Below, piece after piece: positions 1 to 7,291 of a DNA stretch of 64,000 bases. The translations under genes and the position numbers were made by a program. The stretch covers positions 19,021-83,020 of the forward strand of contig ONAL01000004.1 of assembly GCA_900315785.1 (NCBI GenBank), in the 5' to 3' direction. The stretch comes from an uncultured Eubacteriales bacterium. GTDB lineage: Bacteria; Bacillota; Clostridia; Oscillospirales; Acutalibacteraceae. The notes below the pieces were generated by a model. It was given only the letters and a program-made list of their open reading frames with translations. It made no database searches and was not told the DNA's origin. How positions within the stretch are numbered: position 1 is the first letter of the stretch; each line of letters opens with the position of its first letter.

Positions 1-2
1 AA

Positions 3-860
3 TACAACGGCAGCGAGGTTACGATTTCCGCTACCCAGCCCGCAAAGACATTCTTTGTCAAGTTCTTCAAAAACAGCGGCGACACAACCGAGTTTAAGCA
101 GGTGACCAGCGTCAGGCTCAATCAGTTCGCAAAGGACGCAAACAATCAGTTTATCACCGCGGACGAGGAACTCAGCGGCAGCAAATTTGCTTACTGGCTC
201 GTCAGAAAGTCGGGCACAGACAAGGAAGTCACAAAGTGCTACTCTCGTCAGTTCAATTACCGTGTAACCGACAATTATGATGTTATCGCTTACTACGGTG
301 ACACCGCCAAGGCGATTTCAATCAGCGACGCGGTCTACAGCCGAGAGCAGACAAACGACGGCAACGGAAACTCAACCGACAGGCTCTATGCCGACTTTAT
401 TCTCTCGTATATGGAGACAAACGGCAAGCTCTTCAATTCCTCAATCGCTTCAGCCGAGGGAGTTGAAACCCTCAACGGTTACAGCTCGGGACTTGTCGTA
501 GAGTACGATGATGATATCAAGCTTGTCAAGGACGACGCGGCAGGCGCAACTCTTCAGGATAACGAAAAGGTTGTGTTCACCGACAGCGTCGACACGGAGA
601 AGCTTATCAAGTATATCAAGACAGGCACAAACGATTTTGGCAGCAAACGACATCTTGCCAAGGCAGTGATAGACAGCTCCAAATACAACAACAAGAACAG
701 GGTAGACCAGCCGATTGTGTTCAATAACACCGAAGCGGCAAGGCACCAGGTGTTCAGGGCTTACTACTATGTAATCGATAGTGACGGCAACGTGGAACTC
801 ACAGACCCCGTTTACTTCTACCTTTACGATATCGGTAACTCGGTCAGGAACGCAGGTTAA
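3..860 (+). CDS. C-terminal part of a large surface/secreted protein (5' truncated)
   Basis: The frame is already open at the window edge and runs without a stop to 860, so only about the last 285 residues are visible and the start lies outside. I do not recognise a family. The visible part is rich in Asp, Asn, Ser, Thr and Tyr, has no hydrophobic segment and ends without an LPxTG-type anchor, which fits the end of a large beta-rich extracellular protein. The gene is followed after 14 bases by a small peptide gene with a strong ribosome binding site and then by a secreted leucine-rich-repeat protein, so the three are probably co-transcribed up to the terminator at 2184. Confidence 0.6.
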   Translation, partial: YNGSEVTISATQPAKTFFVKFFKNSGDTTEFKQVTSVRLNQFAKDANNQFITADEELSGSKFAYWLVRKSGTDKEVTKCYSRQFNYRVTDNYDVIAYYGDTAKAISISDAVYSREQTNDGNGNSTDRLYADFILSYMETNGKLFNSSIASAEGVETLNGYSSGLVVEYDDDIKLVKDDAAGATLQDNEKVVFTDSVDTEKLIKYIKTGTNDFGSKRHLAKAVIDSSKYNNKNRVDQPIVFNNTEAARHQVFRAYYYVIDSDGNVELTDPVYFYLYDIGNSVRNAG

Positions 861-874
861 AGGAGGCGGCAAAA

Positions 875-1030
875 ATGAAAAAACAGTATTCAAAACCACA
901 GATAACTTCATATGAGCTCGCCCGTACCGATGTGCTGATGACCAGCACCGAGATTCCACCCGCCGAGCCCAACACCACACCCGAAAGCCAGATTCAGCAC
1001 AATTTCCTGTTAGAGCTATTTTTCCTGTAA
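875..1030 (+). CDS. Small peptide (51 aa) with Y-x-K-P-x-I / D-V-L-M signature
   Basis: A 51-codon gene starts at ATG 875, seven bases after an AGGAGG site at 861-866. The product begins MKKQYSKPQITSYEL and continues with ARTDVLMTSTEIPP, then a Pro/Thr/Gln-rich stretch and a hydrophobic tail ending ELFFL. It has no Cys and no signal peptide. A second gene at 6352-6528 encodes a clear relative with Y-x-K-P-x-I, L-x-R-x-D-V-L-M-x-S-x-E and a late FFL in the same order. From family knowledge, short clostridial proteins opening with a Y-x-x-P-x-I motif followed by a D-V-I/L..S motif are common and mostly uncharacterised; some sit near peptide-maturation genes. A role as a precursor or signalling peptide is inference. 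Confidence 0.72.
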   Translation: MKKQYSKPQITSYELARTDVLMTSTEIPPAEPNTTPESQIQHNFLLELFFL

Positions 1031-1037
1031 GTGTGAT

Positions 1038-2180
1038 ATGATGAATTTATTTCGAAAACCCGCAGCTTTACTTTTATCGGTTCTGCTGATTGCCGCAGCA
1101 ACTGTTACGGCAATCGCAGAGACCTACGGCGACGGAAGCTTCGAGTTTGAAAAAACAGACAAGAACAACGGAATAATCGTGAGCTGCTCGCTCTCTGACG
1201 AGGACATCACCGTTCCCGAATTTGTGCTCGGCTACCCGATTGCGGGTATCGGCGACTACGCCTTTATGAGCCTTCCAGGCCTCAGAACGGTAACAATGCC
1301 CGAGGCGGTCGTTTCAATCGGCGAATACGCTTTTGCCGAAAATCCTAACCTCGTGAGCGTCAGGATTCCCAGAGCTTGCAACTCAATCTCCGACAACGCT
1401 TTTGCGAATTCGCAGAATGTGACAATCATCGGTTATGCGGATTCATTTGCCAAAACCTACGCGGAGACTAACGGTCTCAGGTTCGAAGCGGCGGAGCCGA
1501 CACCTCAGCCCACAACAGAAAAGCTGACAGAACAGGTCACAACCGAGCCCGTAACGGAAAAGCCTACGGAACAGGTCACAACCGAACCCGTAACGGAAAA
1601 ACCTACGGAACAGGTCACGACCGTGCCCGTCACCGAGAAACCGACGGAAGAGGTCACAACCGAACCGACAACAGGCAAGATGAACGAGCCGCCGCTTCCC
1701 ACGGCAAAGCTTTCCAAATCTTCCTTAAAGCTCAAATCGGGTGCCGCAGTGACTGTCAAGGTAAGGGACGGCGAAGCCAGGAGCTGGAAGTCCTCAAACC
1801 CGAAGGTCGCAGCCGTCAAAAACGGCAAGGTCACAGCTCTCAGAAAGGGCTCGGCAAAAATCATCGTATCCCTCACAAACGGCCTGAGACTCACCTGTAA
1901 GGTCAGCGTGACCACCTCACCGACGATAAAAATCGGCAAAAAGAAGTGGAGCAAAAGCGCCGCCTATTCCGTCAAGAAGGGCAAGACCCTGACGGTCTCA
2001 ATCACAGGCAAGGCAAAGACGGTCAACAACATCTACAGAACCACCGATAAAAAGCTTGCGAAAATCACCTCAAAGCCCTCCGCTTCAAAGGCGGTTATCA
2101 AGGCTTACAAAAAGGGAAAGGCGACAGTCACCCTGACCGTCAACGGCGTTTCGTTCGGAATCAAGCTGAAAATATCATAA
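1038..2180 (+). CDS. Secreted BspA-like leucine-rich-repeat protein with Ig-like (Big_2) C-terminus
   Basis: The 380-residue product has a signal peptide (about residues 1-28), then two BspA/LRR_5 type repeats (GIGDYAFMSLPGLRTVTMP and SIGEYAFAENPNLVSVRIP), a Thr/Pro/Glu linker made of 13-residue repeats (about 155-215) and a bacterial Ig-like domain of Big_2 type (about 220-295). A Lys-rich module follows and ends NGVSFGIKLKIS. The same last module ends the protein at 2358-3407. Such proteins are exported and bind surfaces or hosts; the partner is unknown. The start is only eight bases after the stop of the small peptide gene and has no good ribosome binding site of its own, which suggests translational coupling. 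ATG 1041 is an equally possible start. Confidence 0.8.
   Translation: MMNLFRKPAALLLSVLLIAAATVTAIAETYGDGSFEFEKTDKNNGIIVSCSLSDEDITVPEFVLGYPIAGIGDYAFMSLPGLRTVTMPEAVVSIGEYAFAENPNLVSVRIPRACNSISDNAFANSQNVTIIGYADSFAKTYAETNGLRFEAAEPTPQPTTEKLTEQVTTEPVTEKPTEQVTTEPVTEKPTEQVTTVPVTEKPTEEVTTEPTTGKMNEPPLPTAKLSKSSLKLKSGAAVTVKVRDGEARSWKSSNPKVAAVKNGKVTALRKGSAKIIVSLTNGLRLTCKVSVTTSPTIKIGKKKWSKSAAYSVKKGKTLTVSITGKAKTVNNIYRTTDKKLAKITSKPSASKAVIKAYKKGKATVTLTVNGVSFGIKLKIS
1528..1671 (+). repeat. 39-bp tandem repeats encoding a Thr/Pro/Glu linker
   Basis: Three nearly perfect copies and one partial copy of a 39-bp unit encode the 13-residue unit TEQVTTEPVTEKP. The array lies inside the leucine-rich-repeat protein gene and separates its repeat and Ig-like domains. 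Copy number in such arrays often varies between strains. Confidence 0.8.
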
Positions 2181-2183
2181 TCA

Positions 2184-2208
2184 AAGCCCCTCAGCCGAGG
2201 GGCTTTTT
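2184..2208 (+). terminator. Intrinsic terminator
   Basis: The stem AAGCCCCTC / GAGGGGCTT with a four-base loop is followed by a T-run, four bases after the stop of the leucine-rich-repeat gene. Confidence 0.85.
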
Positions 2209-2288
2209 GCTGCGTGCTTTGGCGTTTTGCCTAAATGTGTAAGTGATATTTCGCTGTTTTGTCAATGGAATAGCACATCGTGAAATGG

Positions 2289-2294
2289 TATAAT
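2289..2294 (+). promoter_or_regulatory. Extended -10 promoter for the second BspA-like gene
   Basis: TATAAT preceded by TGG gives an extended -10 element (TGGTATAAT). No good -35 is present at the usual distance. The element lies about 40 bases before the AAGGAGGA site and ATG at 2338, so it is the likely promoter of the frameshifted BspA-like gene. Confidence 0.5.
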
Positions 2295-2357
2295 GATATG
2301 TACAAACGTATCCCTTTGGGATAAGGAGGAATTTTCAATGAAAAAACAATAAGACTT

Positions 2358-3407
2358 TTGAGCGCGGTGCTTGCGGTACTTGTGCTTATGTCCGTGGTTT
2401 CGGGACTGAGTGTCTCGGCGGCAGTCGTAAAGGGCACCAGCGGAAGCGTTAAATGGAAGCTCAACACCTCGACCGGAAATATGATTATCTGGGGCAAGGG
2501 CGCAATCAACGATTTTGAATATCCGTCCGACGTGCCGTATCACAAGTATGTCGGTAAAATCAAGAAGGTTGAAATCAGAGACGGCGTAACGGAAATCGGC
2601 TTCCACGCGTTCGCAAACTGCAACCACCTCACAAGCGTGAAGATTCCCGCAAGCGTATACCGCATCGGCTCCGACGCTTTTGAGAATTGCCGTTCTCTCA
2701 CAAGCGTTGTGATTCCGAGTCGGGTCACAACAATTGAGGATTATCTTTTTGCGGGCTGCACAAGGCTCAAGGCGGTTTATATCCCCGCTTCCGCCACATC
2801 AATCAGCAAGTACTCGTTTATGACCGTTATCAAGAACGATAACTACGGCTTTGACAAAAACTTCACGGTTGTTACCAAGAAGGGCTCCGCGGCTGATAAG
2901 GCAGCAAAGAAAAACGTCAAGGTCAGCTACGCAACACTTTCCGCCGAGAAGGCAACTCTCAAGGCGGGCGGCACAAAGGCGTTGACCCTCTCGGGCGCGA
3001 CAGCTTCGGGCTGGCTCAGCCAGACAACCTCCGTAGCAAGAATCAAGGACGGCACGGTAACGGGTCTCAGAAAGGGCACGGCTGTTGTCGGCGCAAAGCT
3101 TGCTAACGGCGCGGTTGTTACCTGCAACATCACCGTAAGCAACAATCCGTCGTTAAAAATCAACGGCGCGGCTTTTGACGCTTCCAAGACCTACGCTGTC
3201 AAAAAGGGCTCGTCCCTCTCCGTCAGCATTTCGGGCAAGGCGGCTTCCGTCAACAATTCCTACAGCACCACCGACAAGAACGTAGCGGCTGTTACCTCGG
3301 GCAGAGCCGCAAGCAAGGTCAGCATCGCTGGTTTCAAGGCTGGCTCAGCTATAGTCACAATCAAAGTAAACGGCGTAGCCTTCAAGGTAAAGGTTAAGGT
3401 AAAATAA
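2358..3407 (+). CDS. BspA-like LRR/Ig-like secreted protein, start apparently frameshifted
   Basis: The 349-residue product carries LRR_5 repeats (about residues 60-135, for example EIGFHAFANCNHLTSVKIP), a Big_2 Ig-like domain (about 195-265) and a Lys-rich end module shared with the protein at 1038-2180. The frame as it stands begins at TTG 2358 without a ribosome binding site. The best start is ATG 2338, eight bases after AAGGAGGA, but it reads only M-K-K-Q-stop. Adding one A to the run of six A at 2341-2346 would join the frames and create a normal signal peptide opening MKKTIRLLSAVLAVLVLM. So the gene has a one-base frameshift in a homopolymer: a real mutation, a slippage switch or a sequencing error. 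It ends at a strong terminator. Confidence 0.7.
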   Translation: MSAVLAVLVLMSVVSGLSVSAAVVKGTSGSVKWKLNTSTGNMIIWGKGAINDFEYPSDVPYHKYVGKIKKVEIRDGVTEIGFHAFANCNHLTSVKIPASVYRIGSDAFENCRSLTSVVIPSRVTTIEDYLFAGCTRLKAVYIPASATSISKYSFMTVIKNDNYGFDKNFTVVTKKGSAADKAAKKNVKVSYATLSAEKATLKAGGTKALTLSGATASGWLSQTTSVARIKDGTVTGLRKGTAVVGAKLANGAVVTCNITVSNNPSLKINGAAFDASKTYAVKKGSSLSVSISGKAASVNNSYSTTDKNVAAVTSGRAASKVSIAGFKAGSAIVTIKVNGVAFKVKVKVK

Positions 3408-3416
3408 GCTTCACGA

Positions 3417-3450
3417 TTTTCCCCTCTGATGCGTGTCAGAGGGGATTTTT
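3417..3450 (+). terminator. Intrinsic terminator
   Basis: The stem CCCCTCTGA / TCAGAGGGG is followed by ATTTTT, ten bases downstream of the second BspA-like gene. Confidence 0.85.
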
Positions 3451-3501
3451 GCGCGGGAAAAAGGCAGGAACGATAACGCTCCTGCCATACTTATGTCTGT
3501 T

Positions 3502-4770
3502 TTAATATTTGTCGGGGATAAATATACTCACAGTTGTTCCGCCGTTTTTGCCCGACTTTATTGTCAGTGTGCCCTTGCACATCATCGTGAGCCTTTCACG
3601 GATGTTTTTGAGCGCTATATGCGGCTCGTCGTTGTCGTCTTCACCGAAACCCGGACCCGTGTCCCTGACGGTGATTTTGCTTCCGTGGTCGGTTTTGCGC
3701 GTGGCGATGTAGATGTGCGTCGGGTCAAGCTCGGGTCTTACACAGTGCTTTACCGCGTTTTCGACAATCGGCTACAGTGTCAGCGGCGGAAGCTTGAACG
3801 CCGTGTGCGGAGTGTCAAACTCCACGAACATCTCGCCCTCAAATCTGATTTGCTCCACGGCGAGGTACGCGCGCGTGTGTTCCAGCTCCTCCGTGAACGG
3901 GATTGTGCCGTCCTTCGCAATCGCCGAAAAGTTCTTGCGCAGATAATTCGTGAAGTCCAGCGTAACCTGCTGAGCGGTTTTCGGGTCCTGCTCGCAAAGG
4001 TAATAGATACTCGTCATTGTGTTGTAGATGAAATGCGGCCTCATCTGCAATACGGAAATGCTCGCGCGCTGCTGCGCGATTTTTTCTTTCTGCTGAATGT
4101 GTCTGCCAATCTGCTCGCTCTGGATTACGACCATCAGGTACAGCGCGCCGAGCGCAGACCCCAGCACAATGAACATAATTCCGTATACAAAAATCTGAAC
4201 GACCATACAAATCATCGGAGCGAGTATGAACACCGAGAACGCGACTACCTGCTTCCTTTCGAGCTTCTTTCGCTTTATGAACAGCCATACAAGGTTCACA
4301 ACCATAATCAGCACCGCTGGAATAAGCAGTACAAAGTAGTAGGGACCGCGCATATACACGTTATCTGGTGTGATGTAGTAGATGAACGTCGTGAACTGCG
4401 TCACAACGAGCAGAGCGCAGTAAATAACGAACAGCGGCAGACCCGTGAAGAAGAGAGGGCTTCGCTTGTAGTTTTCGCCGCAGTTGTGAATAAGCATCAG
4501 CGTGAGAATAAGCATAGCCCCCGACGAGGTCAGCGACTCAAGAAAAATCGCAAGCTGAGACGCCCACGCGGGACCTGTTATCTCAAGCGAAACCGACGAC
4601 CAAAGGTTGCACGAGATGTAGACCGTGAGAATCGCAAAGAGCACTATGAACAGCTTCTTTGACCATTTTTGGATTGTATTGTTTACGACGGTGAGCAGAA
4701 GTCCGATTATAACGGTTATCAGCGCGGCGGAATCAAGCGAAAGGTTTACAAGAGTCATTATATCGACCAT
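3502..4770 (-). pseudogene. LytS/YehU-type sensor histidine kinase interrupted by an in-frame amber codon
   Basis: The frame from ATG 4770 encodes seven or so hydrophobic segments (residues about 5-215) and a His_kinase (PF06580-type) domain with phospho-acceptor His246 in QMRPHFIYN. It stops at a TAG at 3772-3774, after PPLTL. Beyond the TAG the same frame continues for 89 codons with an intact ATPase domain: PIVENAVKH (N box), DTGPGFG (G box), KNIRERL, and NGGTTVSIFIP, ending at TAA 3502. In this family the N box normally reads LQPIVENA, so the TAG replaces a Gln codon (CAG to TAG). The kinase is therefore truncated before its ATP site unless the codon is suppressed or is an error. It overlaps its response regulator by one base. 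Confidence 0.8.
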
Positions 4771-5363
4771 TACTTCAACCCCCTTACGGGATATATGAGC
4801 AGTCTGAGCTGAGCCTCGACCTTTTTATCGGACAGCGGCTTCATCAGATATCCGCACGCTCCCGTCTCCCAGGCGTCGAGGGAATAATCCATATACGCTG
4901 TCAGGAAAACGATATTCATTCTCGGGTTGACTTTCAGCAGCTTGCGGCAGAGCTCGAGCCCTGTCTCGCTCCGAAGCTCGATATCAAGGAATGCCAGCGC
5001 GACCTTGTGCGTCATAGCATATTGCAGCGCTTCGGAAGCCTTCGTGAATCCGACGATTTCGGCTTTCGGCATAACCCTCTTCAGAATCGGAATACCGCCC
5101 GTCAGTATAATTTTCTCATCGTCAACCATCATCACAATCGGCTTTTCCGCATTGACCGAATCGAGGAATACCTCGCTGTCAACGTTGAGCAGCTTCGCAA
5201 GCTTTGTCACGATTGTGTAGTCGGGCATACGGCGGCCGCTTTCCCAGTTCGCGACCGTGGAACGGTCAACGTACAGCAGCTCCGCAATCTGTTGTTGCGA
5301 CATTCCTTTTTCTGTTCTGATTCGTCTCAGAGATTCTCCAAACGATGATTTCACATCAATCAC
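4770..5363 (-). CDS. Response regulator with N-terminal XRE helix-turn-helix and C-terminal receiver domain
   Basis: The 197-residue protein has an HTH_3/XRE DNA-binding domain at about residues 8-62 (MSQQQIAELL, STVANWESGRRMPDY) and a CheY-like receiver at about 75-190, with acidic pair Asp81/Asp82, phospho-acceptor Asp127 in AFLDIEL, Thr155 and Lys175 in YLMKP. The usual order in response regulators is receiver first, output second, so this is a reversed architecture. It precedes and overlaps the sensor kinase gene by one base (TAATG) and they form an operon. The start used is GTG 5363; a GTG at codon 4 is an alternative. With its kinase interrupted, its phosphorylation state is uncertain. 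Confidence 0.85.
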   Translation of the reverse strand: MIDVKSSFGESLRRIRTEKGMSQQQIAELLYVDRSTVANWESGRRMPDYTIVTKLAKLLNVDSEVFLDSVNAEKPIVMMVDDEKIILTGGIPILKRVMPKAEIVGFTKASEALQYAMTHKVALAFLDIELRSETGLELCRKLLKVNPRMNIVFLTAYMDYSLDAWETGACGYLMKPLSDKKVEAQLRLLIYPVRGLK

Positions 5364-5455
5364 ATCGTAATACTATTCCAAATTAATTATAATCGTTTGT
5401 TCTGTTTTAGACAAGATTGTGCGAATAAAAAAACGTGACAATTTGAAACATCCCC

Positions 5456-5484
5456 TTGAAATCATCACTTTAATTAGTTAAAAT
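5456..5484 (+). promoter_or_regulatory. Sigma-A type promoter
   Basis: TTGAAA (5456-5461) and TAAAAT (5479-5484) are separated by 17 bases. The element points to the zinc-ribbon membrane protein gene at 5602. Confidence 0.6.
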
Positions 5485-5541
5485 ATCCCCGTGCTCAAGG
5501 TTGTTTAGGTCGACGACGACCGCGGGCACAGCCAAAAACAG

Positions 5542-5571
5542 TTGCCGCCGTCACACACTGCGCGGCGGCAA
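5542..5571 (+). other. 5'-UTR stem-loop
   Basis: A perfect 9-bp inverted repeat TTGCCGCCG / CGGCGGCAA with a 12-base loop lies between the promoter at 5456 and the start codon at 5602. There is no T-run, so it is not a classical terminator; it may stabilise the leader. Confidence 0.5.
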
Positions 5572-5601
5572 TATCCCCTTATGGATTTGGGAGGTGTTTC
5601 G

Positions 5602-6189
5602 ATGGCTCTTATTACCTGTCCTCACTGTGGACGCAGAAATGTGTCCGATTATCAGAGCGTCTGTCCCGCGTGCGGCGAACCGCTTAGCTTTATGACTGAG
5701 AACGGCGAGCCCGTTCGACCCCGAAGGGCAGAAATAAAAACAAACAAAGAAGAGAAAAACCGCCTCAGAAACGAGCGGCTTGACGAAGCAAAGCGCGCGC
5801 TTCTGCCCGAGCTCAGACGGGAGCTCGATAGGATTGACGCGATGACTGTTCCCGACAAACCGAGCTTTTTTAAAGAGCTCGGAAGGAAAACGGCTCCTCT
5901 GCTCCTGCTTTTGCTGTCCGCGGTTCTGACTGCAGTTGTATTCTTTCTGCTGAGACCTTGGCTCGTTGTGTGTCTGATTCTGACTCTGTGTGTCCTGTGT
6001 TATGCTGTTTTCACCGCTTTCAGAAGCTACAGAAAAGAGCTCGGCGAATATTACGAAATCACCGATGATTTTGACGACTACAAGGAAGGTCTCAAGGACG
6101 AAGTCCGTGAGAAATATCTGAAACTCGCCGAAAATATGGCAATTCACAATTCTAAAGAAACTCCAAGTTTTATCTCAAATTGGTCATAA
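5602..6189 (+). CDS. Zinc-ribbon membrane protein
   Basis: The 195-residue product starts at ATG 5602, after the GGAGGTG site at 5590-5596. It opens with a four-Cys zinc ribbon (CPHCG at 6-10, CPACG at about 22-26), followed by a charged Lys/Glu/Arg-rich region and two adjacent membrane helices (about residues 95-140) and ends in an acidic tail. The layout is that of the many clostridial zinc-ribbon domain proteins of unknown role. No partner genes are adjacent. Confidence 0.7.
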   Translation: MALITCPHCGRRNVSDYQSVCPACGEPLSFMTENGEPVRPRRAEIKTNKEEKNRLRNERLDEAKRALLPELRRELDRIDAMTVPDKPSFFKELGRKTAPLLLLLLSAVLTAVVFFLLRPWLVVCLILTLCVLCYAVFTAFRSYRKELGEYYEITDDFDDYKEGLKDEVREKYLKLAENMAIHNSKETPSFISNWS

Positions 6190-6196
6190 ATATCCC

Positions 6197-6231
6197 TGCG
6201 CAGCCTCTCACAATCGTGAGGGGCTGTGCGC
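6197..6231 (+). terminator. Probable terminator hairpin
   Basis: A long imperfect stem (GCGCAGCC and CTCAC against GTGAG and GGCTGTGCGC) follows the zinc-ribbon gene. The tail is not T-rich, so termination would be weak or factor-assisted. Confidence 0.45.
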
Positions 6232-6266
6232 TTGTAAAAAACTTTATGCAAAATTCTTACATTTTG

Positions 6267-6295
6267 TTGACAAAGTGCAATTTTTGCGTTACAAT
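6267..6295 (+). promoter_or_regulatory. Strong sigma-A promoter of the 58-residue peptide gene
   Basis: A consensus TTGACA (6267-6272) and TACAAT (6290-6295) are separated by exactly 17 bases. The first gene downstream is the small peptide gene at 6352, which is closed by its own terminator, so the promoter drives a monocistronic peptide mRNA. Confidence 0.8.
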
Positions 6296-6351
6296 ATGTC
6301 TAACTAGTTTGCTTAATATAGGGTACCATCATCGTGAAAGGAGGATTCTGA

Positions 6352-6528
6352 TTGAAATCTGAATATTTTAAACCATTGATTTCGGTTGAAATCCTCGAGC
6401 GCGCAGATGTGCTGATGTCCTCGGGCGAGGTTGTTCCCGTTGAAACAACGCAGCCCAAGGGAGCTGAGCTGGAGAACAGCTACCGCGACATTACTTCGTT
6501 CTTCTTAAGCGGAAAATGGTTTGACTAA
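6352..6528 (+). CDS. Small peptide (58 aa), paralogue of the 51-residue peptide
   Basis: The gene starts at TTG 6352, seven bases after AAAGGAGG at 6338-6344, and runs 58 codons to TAA. The product opens MKSEYFKPLISVEILERAD, continues VLMSSGEVVPVE and ends SFFLSGKWFD. It shares Y-x-K-P-x-I, L-x-R-x-D-V-L-M-x-S-x-E and FFL with the 51-residue peptide, in the same order and at nearly the same positions. It has no Cys and no signal peptide. It is a single gene between a near-perfect promoter and a strong terminator, so it is likely well expressed. The function is not known to me. It may be a modification or secretion substrate of the kinase/PqqD/peptidase genes at 57-58.6 kb, which is inference. 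Confidence 0.72.
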   Translation: MKSEYFKPLISVEILERADVLMSSGEVVPVETTQPKGAELENSYRDITSFFLSGKWFD

Positions 6529-6533
6529 AACAA

Positions 6534-6560
6534 ACGCGTCCTGATTTTCAGGACGCGTAT
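6534..6560 (+). terminator. Intrinsic terminator (works on both strands)
   Basis: The 11-bp stem ACGCGTCCTGA / TCAGGACGCGT has a three-base loop and lies between the convergent peptide and acetyltransferase genes. Confidence 0.8.
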
Positions 6561-6568
6561 TTTGTTAT

Positions 6569-7117
6569 TTAATCGAGCGCAAGGCTCATAAGCACGAGCT
6601 CCTGGTAGCCCGTAAGCCGTGATTTGAAGCCCTTTGGGTTTCGTCCGTACTCTACAAAGCCGACGCTTTTGTACAGTCTCAGGGCAACCTCGTTGTCGGC
6701 GACTGCCTGCAGCTCCATCTGGCTGTAGCCCGCTTGCTTCGCAAGCTCAATCAGCGCTTTCGTGAGCGCCTTTCCTATGCCAAGCCCCTGAAAGTCCTCA
6801 TCAACGCTTATGCCGAAGTCGCAGCGGTGCCTTAACTTGTACTGGTTTCCGAGGGATTCAATTCCCGCGGTGCCGACGAGTCTGTCGCCGATGAAGGCGA
6901 GGATTTCAGCCTCGTTTTCGCTCTCTTCTTTCTTCCTGAGATATTCGCCCTGTTCCTCCGCCGTGTAATTGATTTCGTCGGGGTAGGTCAGCAGCCAGTC
7001 CGTCTGTCTGTGCGTCAGGATAAAGTTTTCGAGCGACTTTTCTTTGTCGTCCTGTGTGCCGTTTCTGAGCACGCAGGTTCTGCCGTCCTTAAGAATAATG
7101 GTCTTGTTGTATTTCAT
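6569..7117 (-). CDS. GNAT family N-acetyltransferase
   Basis: The 182-residue product matches the GNAT fold: a central ILAFIGDRLVGTAGI strand pair, DFGISVDEDFQGLGIGKALT with the acetyl-CoA loop (Q-G-L-G-I-G, about residues 110-116), then NEVALRLYKSVGFVEYG, the usual last helix and strand. Length is normal for single-domain members. The acceptor substrate cannot be read from the sequence. The promoter on the minus strand is at 7150-7178. The gene stands alone and is convergent with the peptide gene. Confidence 0.85.
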   Translation of the reverse strand: MKYNKTIILKDGRTCVLRNGTQDDKEKSLENFILTHRQTDWLLTYPDEINYTAEEQGEYLRKKEESENEAEILAFIGDRLVGTAGIESLGNQYKLRHRCDFGISVDEDFQGLGIGKALTKALIELAKQAGYSQMELQAVADNEVALRLYKSVGFVEYGRNPKGFKSRLTGYQELVLMSLALD

Positions 7118-7149
7118 AGCGTATTCCGTCCTGTCGGTTTTCTACTGAT

Positions 7150-7178
7150 AAATTATCACCGAAAGGTGAGTATGTCAA
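7150..7178 (-). promoter_or_regulatory. Promoter of the GNAT gene
   Basis: On the minus strand TTGACA (7173-7178) is followed after 17 bases by TAATTT (7150-7155); GATAAT two bases nearer is an alternative -10. Confidence 0.5.
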
Positions 7179-7291
7179 TAGTTTTTTGCGTATAATGCAT
7201 AAAAAACACGAGAATAATTCCCGAAAAATATTTACTTTTGAGTTAATATATTGTAAACTGGAGTTGACAAATTTTTGAAGGAGGCAGATTT

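Noticed and set aside
3433-4662. 409-codon open frame on the plus strand
   Set aside because: It is antisense to the LytS-type kinase, very rich in Arg and His with no family features and no ribosome binding site; the minus-strand motifs are unambiguous.
6180-6362. 60-codon frame before the second small peptide gene
   Set aside because: It runs across the -35/-10 promoter and the ribosome binding site of the peptide gene, which are better supported.
7263-7268. TTGACA considered as a -35 for the 809-residue protein gene
   Set aside because: It is only 24 bases before the start codon, leaving no room for a -10 and leader.
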